Source: Pseudoalteromonas apostichopi (GTDB taxonomy: Bacteria; Pseudomonadota; Gammaproteobacteria; Enterobacterales; Alteromonadaceae). Taken from it: 64,000 bases of DNA. The translations under genes were made by a program, and so were the position numbers. The notes below the pieces were generated by a model, which was not told where the DNA came from, did not search any database, and worked only from the letters and a program-made list of their open reading frames with translations. Location of the stretch: NCBI RefSeq assembly GCF_030297135.1, contig NZ_AP028065.1, positions 2,976,001 through 3,040,000 on the forward strand, written 5' to 3'. Positions 35,201 through 43,652 of this stretch are shown here, piece by piece. Position 1 is the first letter of the stretch. Every line of letters begins with the position of its first letter.

Positions 35201-35659
35201 GCGACGTTTGAACAAGTAAATACAGACTTTGGGGAATTATTCCCGAAAGTATTTGGTGGTGGCAGTGCTTACCTCGAATTGACCAGTGATGATCTACTTG
35301 AAAGTGGGGTGAGCATCATGGCTAGACCACCAGGAAAGAAAAATTCGACAATTCACCTGCTTAGTGGTGGAGAAAAAGCGCTGACCGCATTATCATTGGT
35401 GTTTTCAATATTCAGGCTCAATCCAGCTCCATTCTGTATGCTAGATGAAGTGGATGCACCATTGGATGATGCGAACGTGGGTCGTTTTTGCCGTTTGGTA
35501 GAAGAGATGTCACAATCAGTACAATTTATTTATATTAGTCATAACAAAATTGCTATGGAAATGGCAGGCAGGTTGACTGGTGTAACTATGGCTGAGCCAG
35601 GCGTATCTCGTATGGTGGCTGTAGATATAGAACAAGCTGTGCAAATGGCACAAGCATAA
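32258..35659 (+). CDS. smc: Chromosome partition protein Smc
   Basis: Condensin ATPase that compacts and segregates chromosomes with ScpA and ScpB. It has 1133 residues. The N-terminal head contains Walker A GPNGCGKS (31-38). Long Gln/Glu-rich coiled coils cover about 170-500 and 640-1000, with the hinge between about 500 and 640. The C-terminal head contains signature LSGGEKAL (from residue 1035) and Walker B with PFCMLDEVDAPLDD. Glutamine content of the arms is very high, which generates Cys/Ser-rich shadow frames on the opposite strand. Followed by zipA and ligA, an order seen in other gammaproteobacteria that use Smc. Confidence 0.96.
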   Translation: MRLSTIKLAGFKSFVEPTKIPFPDQMTCVVGPNGCGKSNVIDAVRWVLGESSAKNLRGDAMTDVIFNGSTNRKPISQASVELVFDNTSGHLPNTFADRNQVAIKRLVTRDGQSIYFLNGSKCRKRDITDIFLGTGLGPRSYAIIEQGMISRLIESKPADLRVFLEEAAGVSKYKERRRETQTRIKSTRENLERLLDVRQELQTQLDKLAVQSVDAKKYRELKATERTLKGQIAVLKWQKLHQQQIEKAEQINKLKEQIKFFKEAHSGHDDVLASLENQVQLEQQKLQDAQQAQHQTHTDLTRKEQQQISLKQQQQTLSQNLIKQQQLQLQNKELQEEQHASAAILQEQLQEAIEQSLLCAEQVAEVEEQVALQQQSTQSANEQYQSVLQKNQAHSSDITVAKSQLRHFAQTLAQLESQQAQLAAEISELEATPVAAQIAEQQQHIQTLTKELAQQQSALNKLTQNLEQADKEQQHLEQDFRRVQQHSNENRASIAALNSLLVEQTDSGSVSLLAQLKVTSGFEPLVEQALLGLEHLKVNQHKEANSVWPATDSAALPKESLANYIETGVYPDLLARFAFQPHFDEAILADPFWLAVIDEEGHIHGRNFHSNANKDADNSLLLKHAQLSDAQQLDEELNEQLETKQQLLNEHLAHKKTLIADKEQYRERIHQAAQQIASASTRRDMLLEQQTQWQNQLVKLQQRQTLLAEQKQNADEQQQTQQCLLEQLLEQQLELEIELEQAKHQQTEANNRYRQVASQLEQYKTQAHQANLAEQKARSECQLSETKLQHANAAQNAASEAVLELNEQLEELVIPLEEVTEQIMLLLEKHQQSDVELKNLQAALSQAKKELADKQTALKSSQSELVTLQEQLQALALDEQSLIVKAQAALEPLAELEQNLKTVLEELPDNANLNSMQTRLTKTTQALNELGAVNLAAIDEFEQAKQRSDYLNQQLDDLTQALNTLEGAIQKIDRETKNRFKATFEQVNTDFGELFPKVFGGGSAYLELTSDDLLESGVSIMARPPGKKNSTIHLLSGGEKALTALSLVFSIFRLNPAPFCMLDEVDAPLDDANVGRFCRLVEEMSQSVQFIYISHNKIAMEMAGRLTGVTMAEPGVSRMVAVDIEQAVQMAQA

Positions 35660-35696
35660 AATTTAATTAGGCATATCAAATAATAAAGGTGAGGGG

Positions 35697-36425
35697 ATGG
35701 CCGAAGAATTAAGATGGGCTTTAATCGTAATCAGTGTATTTGTCATTGGTGGTTTATTAATTCACGGCTTATGGTCGGTGCGAAAAAAGGACAGTCCAGA
35801 TGCGCCTTCAGTGGAACGGGTTGAACCAACTGAAACAACCAGTGAAGTTCAAGAACCAACGAAAGCAATGTCACAAGAGCGTGATGAACCAGAGTTTGGT
35901 GATTTAAGCTTTTCAGCAGAAAGTCACGATGAACCTGTTGTTTCAGAAGAAGTGGTTGAAGAAACTGAGATTCAGCAAGAAGAAACAGATCAAGAGCAAG
36001 CAGATGCTCAAGGACCAAGTGATTTCATTATTGTGCATTTGCAAATGCCAGAAGGCTTAACCATGGCTGGCAGCCAACTATTACCAGCTGTTAATATGTT
36101 AGGTTTTAAGTACTCTGAAGAAGGTTTCTTTAACCGTCATTTAGACCCAGCAGGCACTGGTCCTGTTTTATTCCGTTTAGTGAATATGTATAACCCTGGC
36201 ACGTTCGATATTGATAATATGGAACAATTTAGCACGGCGGGAATTAGCTTATTTATGACCCTTCCATGTGATGGTGATGGTCTAAGTGCATTTAATATGT
36301 TGCATAGTGCAGCTAAAAAGTTAGCCGATGAATTTGGCGCAACTATTTTAGATAGCAACCGTGAAGAAATGACGGTTGAAAGCGTTCGTGAGTATGTTGA
36401 GAAAGTTCGCAGCTTTTCAGCTTAA
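35697..36425 (+). CDS. zipA: Cell division protein ZipA
   Basis: Inner-membrane divisome protein that tethers FtsZ. It has 242 residues: a single N-terminal transmembrane helix (about 6-25), an acidic Glu/Pro/Thr-rich linker (about 35-105), and the C-terminal FtsZ-binding domain starting SDFIIVHLQMPEGLTMAGS and including FFNRHL and FMTLPCDGDGL. Ribosome site AAGGTGAGG lies before ATG 35697. Located between smc and ligA. Confidence 0.94.
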   Translation: MAEELRWALIVISVFVIGGLLIHGLWSVRKKDSPDAPSVERVEPTETTSEVQEPTKAMSQERDEPEFGDLSFSAESHDEPVVSEEVVEETEIQQEETDQEQADAQGPSDFIIVHLQMPEGLTMAGSQLLPAVNMLGFKYSEEGFFNRHLDPAGTGPVLFRLVNMYNPGTFDIDNMEQFSTAGISLFMTLPCDGDGLSAFNMLHSAAKKLADEFGATILDSNREEMTVESVREYVEKVRSFSA

Positions 36426-36451
36426 TCGCACGCACAGATGATAAGTATTAG

Positions 36452-36487
36452 GCCACTTGGCGTTAAGTCGTCTAAGTGGCTTTTTTT
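36452..36487 (+). terminator. Terminator after zipA
   Basis: GCCACTT/AAGTGGC stem followed by a run of seven T, 26 nt after the zipA stop. Confidence 0.85.
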
Positions 36488-36508
36488 ATGTAGATTTTTG
36501 AGGTTTTC

Positions 36509-38530
36509 ATGTCCAGCCCTATCTTTGAGCAAATTAGCCAACTACGTGCCCAGTTAGAAGAGCATAACCATAATTACTATGTGCTGGATGCACCAAGCAT
36601 TCCTGATGCTGAATATGACCGTCTAATGCGTGAGTTAAGTGCGCTTGAGCAAGCGAATCCTGAGTTTCAAAGCCCAGATTCACCCACGCAAAAAGTCGGT
36701 GGCGCTGCACTTGATAAGTTTGAACAAGTAACTCACCAAGTGCCTATGCTGTCACTTGATAATGCTTTTTCAGAAGAAGAGTTTGCTGCCTTTAATCGTC
36801 GTATAAAAGAACGTGTAATGGATAACAAAGAGCTAACCTTTTGCTGTGAGCCAAAGCTTGATGGTTTAGCGGTATCAATTATTTATCGTAATGGCGTTTT
36901 AGTACAAGCCGCGACTCGTGGCGATGGCATGGTGGGCGAAAATATCACCCAGAATGTAAAAACGATTCGCAATGTACCGCTGAAGTTACGTGGCGATGAC
37001 TTCCCCGCAGAACTAGAAGTACGCGGTGAAGTATTTATGGATAGCGCTGGTTTTGCCAAGCTTAATAGTGAAGCTGAAAAACGCGGCGACAAGGTGTTTG
37101 TAAACCCGCGTAATGCTGCTGCTGGTAGCCTACGCCAGCTTGATTCTAAAGTAACAGCAAAACGTCCACTGATGTTTTATGCCTACAGTACTGGGCTTGT
37201 TGCGGATGGGCAGCTACCAGAAGATCATTATCAACAGCTTGCTAAACTTACTGATTGGGGGTTACCTCTGTGTCCAGAAACAAAACTCGTTGAAGGACAG
37301 CAAGCTGCTCTTGATTATTATCAAGACATCTTGACGCGTCGTAGTGATCTTGCCTACGAAATTGACGGTGTTGTTATCAAAGTAAACGACAAAAAGCTAC
37401 AAGAGCGTTTAGGCTTTGTGGCACGTGCACCACGCTGGGCAATTGCCTTTAAGTTTCCCGCACAAGAAGAAATCACACAATTACTTGATGTTGAGTTTCA
37501 GGTAGGTCGCACTGGCGCAATTACACCAGTTGCACGACTAGAGCCAGTATTTGTGGGGGGCGTTACAGTGTCTAATGCAACGCTTCATAACGGCGATGAA
37601 ATTGCCCGTTTAGGCGTTAAAATTGGCGATACCGTGATTATACGTCGTGCGGGTGATGTTATTCCGCAAATTACCCAAGTTGTACTTGAACGTCGCCCTG
37701 ACGATGCTAAAGACATTGAATTTCCTGCTACTTGCCCAATTTGTGACTCACATGTGGAACGCATTGAAGGTGAAGCGGTTGCTCGTTGTACAGGTGGCTT
37801 AGTTTGCCAAGCGCAGCGTAAGCAAGCAATTAAGCACTTTGCGTCACGTAAAGCGCTTGATGTCGATGGCTTAGGCGATAAGATTGTTGACCAGCTTGTA
37901 GATCGAGAGCTTATTAAAACGCCTGCTGACTTATTTATCCTAAAACAAGGGCATTTTGAATCCCTAGAGCGAATGGGCCCTAAATCTGCTAAGAACTTAG
38001 TAAACGCACTACAAGATGCTAAACAAACAACCTTAGCTAAATTCTTATATTCGTTAGGTATTCGTGAAGTGGGTGAAGCAACAGCGCAAAACTTAGCTAA
38101 CCACTTTTTAACGCTAGAAAAAATTACTCAAGCAAGCGTTGATGCGTTAACTGAAGTAAGCGACGTAGGTGAAATTGTTGCCAAGCACGTTCGTGGCTTC
38201 TTTAGCGAAGAGCACAATATGGACGTGGTTAATGCGCTAATTGAACAAGGTATTCATTGGCCAGAGTTAACGGCTCCAAGTGCCGATTCGCAGCCATTAG
38301 CTGGCTTAACTTACGTACTGACCGGCACATTGAGCGAGCTTAACCGTAATGATGCAAAAGCACGTTTACAAGCGTTAGGTGCAAAAGTGTCGGGTAGTGT
38401 TTCGGCGAAAACAGATGCGCTGATTGCGGGTGAAAAAGCGGGCTCAAAATTAACCAAAGCACAAGACTTAGGTATTGATGTGTTAACTGAGGCTGATCTT
38501 ATTGCACTTTTAAGTGAGCACAATGGATAG
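36509..38530 (+). CDS. ligA: NAD-dependent DNA ligase LigA
   Basis: Seals nicks in replication and repair using NAD+. It has 673 residues: adenylation domain with nucleophile Lys116 in CEPKLDGLAVS, OB fold (about 325-400), four-cysteine zinc finger starting CPICDSH, helix-hairpin-helix repeats (VGEATAQNLANHF region) and a C-terminal BRCT domain (about 593-673). All domains are intact. Its last codons overlap the start of the DUF3392 gene. Confidence 0.97.
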   Translation: MSSPIFEQISQLRAQLEEHNHNYYVLDAPSIPDAEYDRLMRELSALEQANPEFQSPDSPTQKVGGAALDKFEQVTHQVPMLSLDNAFSEEEFAAFNRRIKERVMDNKELTFCCEPKLDGLAVSIIYRNGVLVQAATRGDGMVGENITQNVKTIRNVPLKLRGDDFPAELEVRGEVFMDSAGFAKLNSEAEKRGDKVFVNPRNAAAGSLRQLDSKVTAKRPLMFYAYSTGLVADGQLPEDHYQQLAKLTDWGLPLCPETKLVEGQQAALDYYQDILTRRSDLAYEIDGVVIKVNDKKLQERLGFVARAPRWAIAFKFPAQEEITQLLDVEFQVGRTGAITPVARLEPVFVGGVTVSNATLHNGDEIARLGVKIGDTVIIRRAGDVIPQITQVVLERRPDDAKDIEFPATCPICDSHVERIEGEAVARCTGGLVCQAQRKQAIKHFASRKALDVDGLGDKIVDQLVDRELIKTPADLFILKQGHFESLERMGPKSAKNLVNALQDAKQTTLAKFLYSLGIREVGEATAQNLANHFLTLEKITQASVDALTEVSDVGEIVAKHVRGFFSEEHNMDVVNALIEQGIHWPELTAPSADSQPLAGLTYVLTGTLSELNRNDAKARLQALGAKVSGSVSAKTDALIAGEKAGSKLTKAQDLGIDVLTEADLIALLSEHNG

Positions 38531-38867
38531 TTTATTGCAGGCATTGTCGTCAGTTGCTTTAACAATCGGCAGCTGGCTGCAACCACACCTTTACAATATT
38601 TCATTATTGCTGGTGGTGTGCTTTTTGTCCTTGTATGCAAATGATATTATTAAAGTGACCAAGCGCTTTGTAGCGCGTCGTCACTTTATTATTCGCGTGC
38701 TTTGCTTTGTGTTGGTCACAGGGTTTGGTATGGGCTTACTTGTGGTGTTTGTAACTCCATTTTTAAGTAAGTTGCTACTGCTACTCGGTGTTAAATGGCT
38801 GGCGCTTACACTTACGGCTGCGTTTTTTGTACTTGGCATCATTGCCGATAAGAAGAACCAAATATGA
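38523..38867 (+). CDS. DUF3392 family membrane protein
   Basis: A 114-residue protein with about three hydrophobic segments (about 22-42, 58-80, 86-106) and a positively charged VTKRFVARRH loop. This matches the DUF3392 family. ATG 38523 overlaps the end of ligA; an in-frame GTG at 38514 is an alternative. Its stop overlaps the next start by four bases (ATGA). Function unknown; third to last in a ligA-linked operon. Confidence 0.8.
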   Translation: MDSLLQALSSVALTIGSWLQPHLYNISLLLVVCFLSLYANDIIKVTKRFVARRHFIIRVLCFVLVTGFGMGLLVVFVTPFLSKLLLLLGVKWLALTLTAAFFVLGIIADKKNQI

Positions 38868-39352
38868 ATCGCTACGGTCCAGAATACTGGGATAAACACG
38901 GTGCTTATCGTACCCCATTAGCGTTTCATTTAACCTTACTAGTGCTTTTGCGAAGTTATTTTATCTGGATAATAGCGGCGCTGAGTCGCCGCCCTGATTT
39001 AGATATAATGTCGCTGTTTTTTAAAGCTAAAAGCGATTTCTTTACAGCAATTGCGATTGCTGCGATTGCCTTATTACCGGCAGTGATCTTTTGCTTACGC
39101 AGGCCACAAGAAAACGCCATAAGTGCAAAACGTTTAGCGTCTATTTGGCGGTTTATGCGCTGGCCATTAATTCTGTGTGCAATTACAGATTTAAGCTGGT
39201 TAACCTATCAGGCAGCGCACAGCCATTATCAGTTTTCGTTGTTTTTAGCCAGCCAAATGGTACTGGTGTTATGGGTGCTGTTATATTTATTAAAAAGCAG
39301 ATATCTATCAGTTTTTTTTAATGATTGGCCAGATCCAATAGAGAAAAAATAG
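38864..39352 (+). CDS. DUF2919 family membrane protein
   Basis: Inner-membrane protein of 162 residues with about four transmembrane helices. The N-terminus YGPEYWDKHGAYRTPLAFHLTLLVLLRSY is typical of DUF2919, and the C-terminus ends FFNDWPDP. Coupled to DUF3392 by an ATGA overlap. Function unknown. Confidence 0.8.
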   Translation: MNRYGPEYWDKHGAYRTPLAFHLTLLVLLRSYFIWIIAALSRRPDLDIMSLFFKAKSDFFTAIAIAAIALLPAVIFCLRRPQENAISAKRLASIWRFMRWPLILCAITDLSWLTYQAAHSHYQFSLFLASQMVLVLWVLLYLLKSRYLSVFFNDWPDPIEKK

Positions 39353-39361
39353 GGCAGCACA

Positions 39362-39814
39362 ATGCTGGTAATTAATAAGCTTTTAGCAAAAATATCATTC
39401 GCAATCGCGCTCGTTTTAATTGCTTTATGGGTATTTACACCACTTTGGCACAGTGCTGCATTCTCGTTGTTTGTGATGTTATGGGGTTTTATAACCCTAT
39501 CAAGCCTTTATCGAGTTACGCCGTTATTTGTAGCACGCAATCCCATTACTGACTTATTAAAACGTGATGTGAATCAGCTAGCACTAATAAGCTTAGCGGG
39601 TTTATTCGATTTCAAACGCAAAGCTGAGTTTGTATTAATTGGCCAAATAAAGCAGATTGAAATTGGTGAAGGTATCATCCATGTAACTGATATCAATGAG
39701 CAGAAATCAACCGCAATATTAAGTGTTCGCAGCGATATAATTAAAAGTCATTTAGAGCAACTACTCTCTGAGCGCGAGCGTTCTAAAATAGATATCCGTT
39801 TACAATTAAACTAA
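39362..39814 (+). CDS. Hypothetical protein with two transmembrane helices
   Basis: A 150-residue protein not recognised as a named family. Two adjacent hydrophobic helices (about 8-28 and 30-50) are followed by a soluble domain of about 90 residues with beta-rich segments (KAEFVLIGQIKQIEIGEGIIHVTDI) and a charged C-terminal helix HLEQLLSERERSKIDIRL. It starts nine bases after DUF2919 and is the last gene of the ligA-DUF3392-DUF2919 run. Confidence 0.65.
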   Translation: MLVINKLLAKISFAIALVLIALWVFTPLWHSAAFSLFVMLWGFITLSSLYRVTPLFVARNPITDLLKRDVNQLALISLAGLFDFKRKAEFVLIGQIKQIEIGEGIIHVTDINEQKSTAILSVRSDIIKSHLEQLLSERERSKIDIRLQLN

Positions 39815-39882
39815 TGTTGCTTGCCCATTGCAGTGCTTGTGTTGTACTGTGCAACTGTTGTATTCAACCCTGAGGGAACACT

Positions 39883-40326
39883 ATGTTAACTTGGCAAGAT
39901 ATTCTAGAGTTTGCCCATAATGGTAACCCAACACCTCCACGTCGAGTCGAGAAGTCGCCATCTGAGTGGCAAGCTGAGCTCGAACAAGACACATTTTATG
40001 TTACTCGCTTAAAAGGCACAGAACGCCCGCACAGCTCTGATTCATGTACATTATTTGAACCTGGTCAATATGCGTGTGCCTGTTGTGACAATTTATTGTT
40101 TGACGGCGATGAAAAGTTCGATAGTGGCACCGGCTGGCCTTCGTTTACACAGCCTAGCAGTCTTGAAAGTATTGCTTATGTGGCTGATTCTAGTCATGGT
40201 ATGCAACGAATAGAAGCTATTTGCAATGTTTGCGACGCGCATTTGGGCCATGTCTTCCCTGACGGTCCACCACCAACTGGTTTACGTTATTGTATGAATG
40301 CCATAGCGATGAAAAAACGTGACTAA
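39883..40326 (+). CDS. msrB: Peptide-methionine (R)-S-oxide reductase
   Basis: Repairs methionine-R-sulfoxide in proteins. It has 147 residues with both zinc CxxC pairs (ACACCDN and CNVCDAHLGH), the FDSGTGWPSF substrate loop and catalytic Cys137 in RYCMNAIAM. A ribosome site GAGGGA precedes ATG 39883. The 3' end overlaps the convergent sensor kinase gene by four bases. Confidence 0.95.
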   Translation: MLTWQDILEFAHNGNPTPPRRVEKSPSEWQAELEQDTFYVTRLKGTERPHSSDSCTLFEPGQYACACCDNLLFDGDEKFDSGTGWPSFTQPSSLESIAYVADSSHGMQRIEAICNVCDAHLGHVFPDGPPPTGLRYCMNAIAMKKRD

Positions 40327-42272
40327 TCTAAATATTGAGCGATGATAAAAATAAGGTGCTCGCGGTAAATTGGCTTACTAATAATGTAGTCTGTCAAAAT
40401 ATTCGATTGCGCCTTATCATCTTTTAGCGTTGACGCTGTAACTGCAATGATTGGAATATGTTTAAAGCGATCATCACTACGAATTAATTGACTTGCCTCT
40501 AAACCGCCCATTACGGGCATTTTTAAATCCATAATGATCAAGTCAGGTTGATGTTGCTCCATTTTATTAAGCGCATCTTCTCCGTTGATAGCTGTATCTA
40601 TAGTAAAGCTCCAGCGTGATAAGAAGGACTCTAAATAGTCTCGGTTATAAGGGATATCATCAACAATTAAAATACGTGCAGGATTAAAATGATAGCTTGA
40701 AATGGCAGGGTAATTACGATGCTCAACTTCGGTTTTTGATTCGGCCAATTCAACGTTTGGTAACGATACAATAAATTCACTACCTCGGCCTTTTTCGCTT
40801 ATCACTGATAAATCACCACCCATTAGCTTGATAAAGCGCAAAGAAATAGCTAGACCTAATCCGGTTCCGCCAAACTCAGAACTACGTTGGCCTTGTACTT
40901 GTTCAAAATCATTAAAAATAAGATCTTGTTGATCTTTAGGAATACCTTTACCTGTGTCTTTAACATGAATACATATGTCGATATTGCTGTTGTCATCGTG
41001 GGCTTTAAAATCGAAATACACTTTAACACTGCCTTGTGCAGTGAACTTAATGGCATTACTGATTAAGTTGGTTAGTACTTGGCGCACTTTATTGCTATCA
41101 AGTAATACAGGGGTTGTTAACTCGGGATGAGAGCTTATTTGTAAGTCGAGATCTTTTTGTGCACTGAGTTGTAAAAACATCATATTGAGTTCATGGCACA
41201 TTTTAGGAATTTCTACGCGCTCAATATCGAGTTGCATCTTACCAGCATCAATTTTTGATAAATCTAGAATGTCATTTAGTACATTAAGTAGGGAATTACC
41301 CGAGATTGAAATTGCTTCTAAGTAACGACGTTTATTTTTATCTGTTTCGCTATCTTGCAGTAACTGGCTGAAGCCTAACACTGCATTAAGCGGAGTTCTA
41401 AGTTCATGGGACATATTGGCTAAAAAGCGGCTTTTAGCCTGATTTGATTGCTCAGCTTGCTCTTTAGCATCAAGATACTCTTGGGTACGTTTAGCAACGG
41501 TATCTTCGAGTAAACTATGTTGTTCATGCATGCTGTTAATCTGTTGCCTAACCGCAGCACGCATCATTTTAAAGCCACTGGCAAGGGTGCCAATCTCATC
41601 TTGGCTTTTTATGTTAATAGGGCAGTTTAGATCACCAGTGGTCACAGCATGAGAAAACTCAACAAGCTGATCAATTGGCTGCAAGATAATACGGCGAATA
41701 ATGATGTAGGCGATGATGAGTGCAGTTAAAAGGTAGATTGCAAATAGTGACACAGCATTACTAATGATAGATTTAGTTTTTAATGCTAAGTCTTTATCTG
41801 AAAAGCTCACAATAACATAACCGATATTTTCGCCCTGAAAGTTGCTAATTGGTACAGCAACAGCATATTGTTGCTCCATAGCTACAATGGTATTTTGCTT
41901 TGGATTAAGCTGCTTTAATAGCATTTGGTTAGTTTCAAGGGTATCAACTTTACTGTTATCAGGATGGGCAGCAATAAAGTTATTTTGATCGATAAAGTAA
42001 ATCGTCTGTAAGTCATCAAAGGTATTATTTTTTAGAATATTTTTTAATGTTAATCCCTGAATTTTAAGTACCCAACTTCCTACCGTATTGTCTTTAGTTA
42101 AGCTTTTTATTTCTGACAACATGGGTGAGACAATAGCGTCAGCTTTTTCACTCATGTTCAAAAGTGTTTGTTCTTTTAGCTCCATAACATGCAAAGACGT
42201 ACTTGCCCCTAAAATAAGGGTAATGGTAAAGCCGATGATCATTAAAATTTTATGGGCAATACTAATTCTCAT
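40323..42272 (-). CDS. Hybrid sensor histidine kinase paired with a solute-binding protein
   Basis: Membrane kinase of 649 residues. Transmembrane helix about 8-28, a periplasmic sensor region of about 140 residues, a second helix about 171-193, HAMP domain (about 195-247), a short coiled coil, HisKA with phospho-acceptor His289 (MSHELRTPLNAV), HATPase with DTGKGIP and GGTGLGLAIS, and a C-terminal receiver with phospho-acceptor in LIIMDLKMPVMGG. It overlaps the upstream binding-protein gene by four bases. The binding protein most probably docks on the periplasmic domain to pass a ligand signal. No separate DNA-binding output is in the operon. Confidence 0.9.
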   Translation of the reverse strand: MRISIAHKILMIIGFTITLILGASTSLHVMELKEQTLLNMSEKADAIVSPMLSEIKSLTKDNTVGSWVLKIQGLTLKNILKNNTFDDLQTIYFIDQNNFIAAHPDNSKVDTLETNQMLLKQLNPKQNTIVAMEQQYAVAVPISNFQGENIGYVIVSFSDKDLALKTKSIISNAVSLFAIYLLTALIIAYIIIRRIILQPIDQLVEFSHAVTTGDLNCPINIKSQDEIGTLASGFKMMRAAVRQQINSMHEQHSLLEDTVAKRTQEYLDAKEQAEQSNQAKSRFLANMSHELRTPLNAVLGFSQLLQDSETDKNKRRYLEAISISGNSLLNVLNDILDLSKIDAGKMQLDIERVEIPKMCHELNMMFLQLSAQKDLDLQISSHPELTTPVLLDSNKVRQVLTNLISNAIKFTAQGSVKVYFDFKAHDDNSNIDICIHVKDTGKGIPKDQQDLIFNDFEQVQGQRSSEFGGTGLGLAISLRFIKLMGGDLSVISEKGRGSEFIVSLPNVELAESKTEVEHRNYPAISSYHFNPARILIVDDIPYNRDYLESFLSRWSFTIDTAINGEDALNKMEQHQPDLIIMDLKMPVMGGLEASQLIRSDDRFKHIPIIAVTASTLKDDKAQSNILTDYIISKPIYREHLIFIIAQYLD

Positions 42273-43645
42273 TGCTGAATATTGCTCCGTACTTTTAGCG
42301 CTTGCATATTAGTGTTTATTTTTTCGTCAGCAGCTTTAATAGATTGCTTTATATCTGCACCATAGAAAATTTGGCTAAAGGTTTGCGAGATAATTTTGCC
42401 AATAACAGGAAACTCGACCATACCAGACTGCAGGCGGTCCGGAGTTGCGTGATCAAATACCCATAACATGGTTTTATTAAAGCCAGGCTTGTTTACTAAA
42501 GTAAATAGTTTTTCGTGCCACACCTTTTGCCTTGGTGGTGAACCTCCGGTACTCAGTAGTGCGGCTGTTTGTTCACTTGTTGCCCATTGAATAAATAACC
42601 ATGCAGCATGTTTTTCATTTGATTTGCTATTTATCGCGAACGCCCATGCCCATGGCGATGTTTCTCGGGCTATTGGGCCAGCAGGCAAGGGGGCGGCCTC
42701 CCATTTATTCCAAATATCAGACTCTTCTGCGGTATCTATTTCATTATAAAAATGAGAGGCCAAAAAGGCCGAGGCAAGTTGGCCTTCTTTAAAAAGGCGA
42801 CGAATTTCATAAAAGTGAAGTAAGCGGCTGTTATCAGGGGTGCCGAACCCCGTGACTAGATCACGATACACTTGTAAGCTTTTTGCTGTCTGAGGACTAC
42901 CGAAAACAGATTGACCTTGCTTATTGATAACCTCAGCACCATAAGCTCGCATAATAGGTAAGACTGTCCAGGTGTTTAATCCTGCCCCCGGCAGTGTGCG
43001 TGAGGCAAATGCGTGCATACCATTCAAAGAAGGGGTGCGGTCAATAGCCTTTTGCAGCTTAATTTTAGTCGCTTGCAGTTGTTCGTAGGTATTGGGTACT
43101 TCTAGGTTGAAGCGCTCGAAAAGATCTTTACGGTAAAAATATATCGGCGCAGAAAAATCAAACGGTAACGAATATAGTGTATCGTCGATCTTACAAAGGG
43201 CTAGGCTACGCTCACTAATATCTTCTAACTGATACCACGCTTTGTCTGTAAGTCTAGGGTTTTCAATGTATGGCTGTAAAGGGTCAACCCAGCCTTGGCT
43301 TTGAGCTTCACCTAAAAATGTGATTCCCATAGGCAGTACATCATAAAGACCTGTGGCTTCGCTTAAATCTTGATGTCGACGAGCACGCATTTGCGATTGT
43401 TCTAAGGCATGAAAACCAACAGAAATTCCTGTTAGCTTTTCAAACAAAGGAATGTAGGGTTTTAAAGCCATAAATGCGGGTTGCTCGTCAGCCAAGATAT
43501 TTATATGGCTACCCGCTTCACTTTGCCAATTTATAGTTGCTTGCTGCCAATGTTGTAACGTTGCAGAGGCAAAGCTACATTGACAAAAAACCAAAAGCGC
43601 AACGCTGAGGGGGAGATTTTTAAGTTTTAACAAACGAAACGCCAT
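42269..43645 (-). CDS. Periplasmic extracellular solute-binding protein, family 1 type, sensory
   Basis: Sugar-binding-protein fold of about 459 residues with a signal peptide (MAFRLLKLKNLPLSVALLVF ... CSFASA). Typical blocks are VGFHALEQSQM, YDVLPMGITFLGEAQSQGW, LYSLPFDFSAPIYFYRKDLFERF and the HAAWLFIQWATS helix. A TTG at 43663 in frame is an alternative start overlapping the upstream gene. No ABC permease or ATPase genes lie nearby. It is sandwiched between a TPR pseudo-receiver and a hybrid kinase, so it is most likely a periplasmic input module of the signalling system rather than a transport component; the ligand is unknown. Confidence 0.82.
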   Translation of the reverse strand: MAFRLLKLKNLPLSVALLVFCQCSFASATLQHWQQATINWQSEAGSHINILADEQPAFMALKPYIPLFEKLTGISVGFHALEQSQMRARRHQDLSEATGLYDVLPMGITFLGEAQSQGWVDPLQPYIENPRLTDKAWYQLEDISERSLALCKIDDTLYSLPFDFSAPIYFYRKDLFERFNLEVPNTYEQLQATKIKLQKAIDRTPSLNGMHAFASRTLPGAGLNTWTVLPIMRAYGAEVINKQGQSVFGSPQTAKSLQVYRDLVTGFGTPDNSRLLHFYEIRRLFKEGQLASAFLASHFYNEIDTAEESDIWNKWEAAPLPAGPIARETSPWAWAFAINSKSNEKHAAWLFIQWATSEQTAALLSTGGSPPRQKVWHEKLFTLVNKPGFNKTMLWVFDHATPDRLQSGMVEFPVIGKIISQTFSQIFYGADIKQSIKAADEKINTNMQALKVRSNIQQ

Positions 43646-43652
43646 AAAGAAG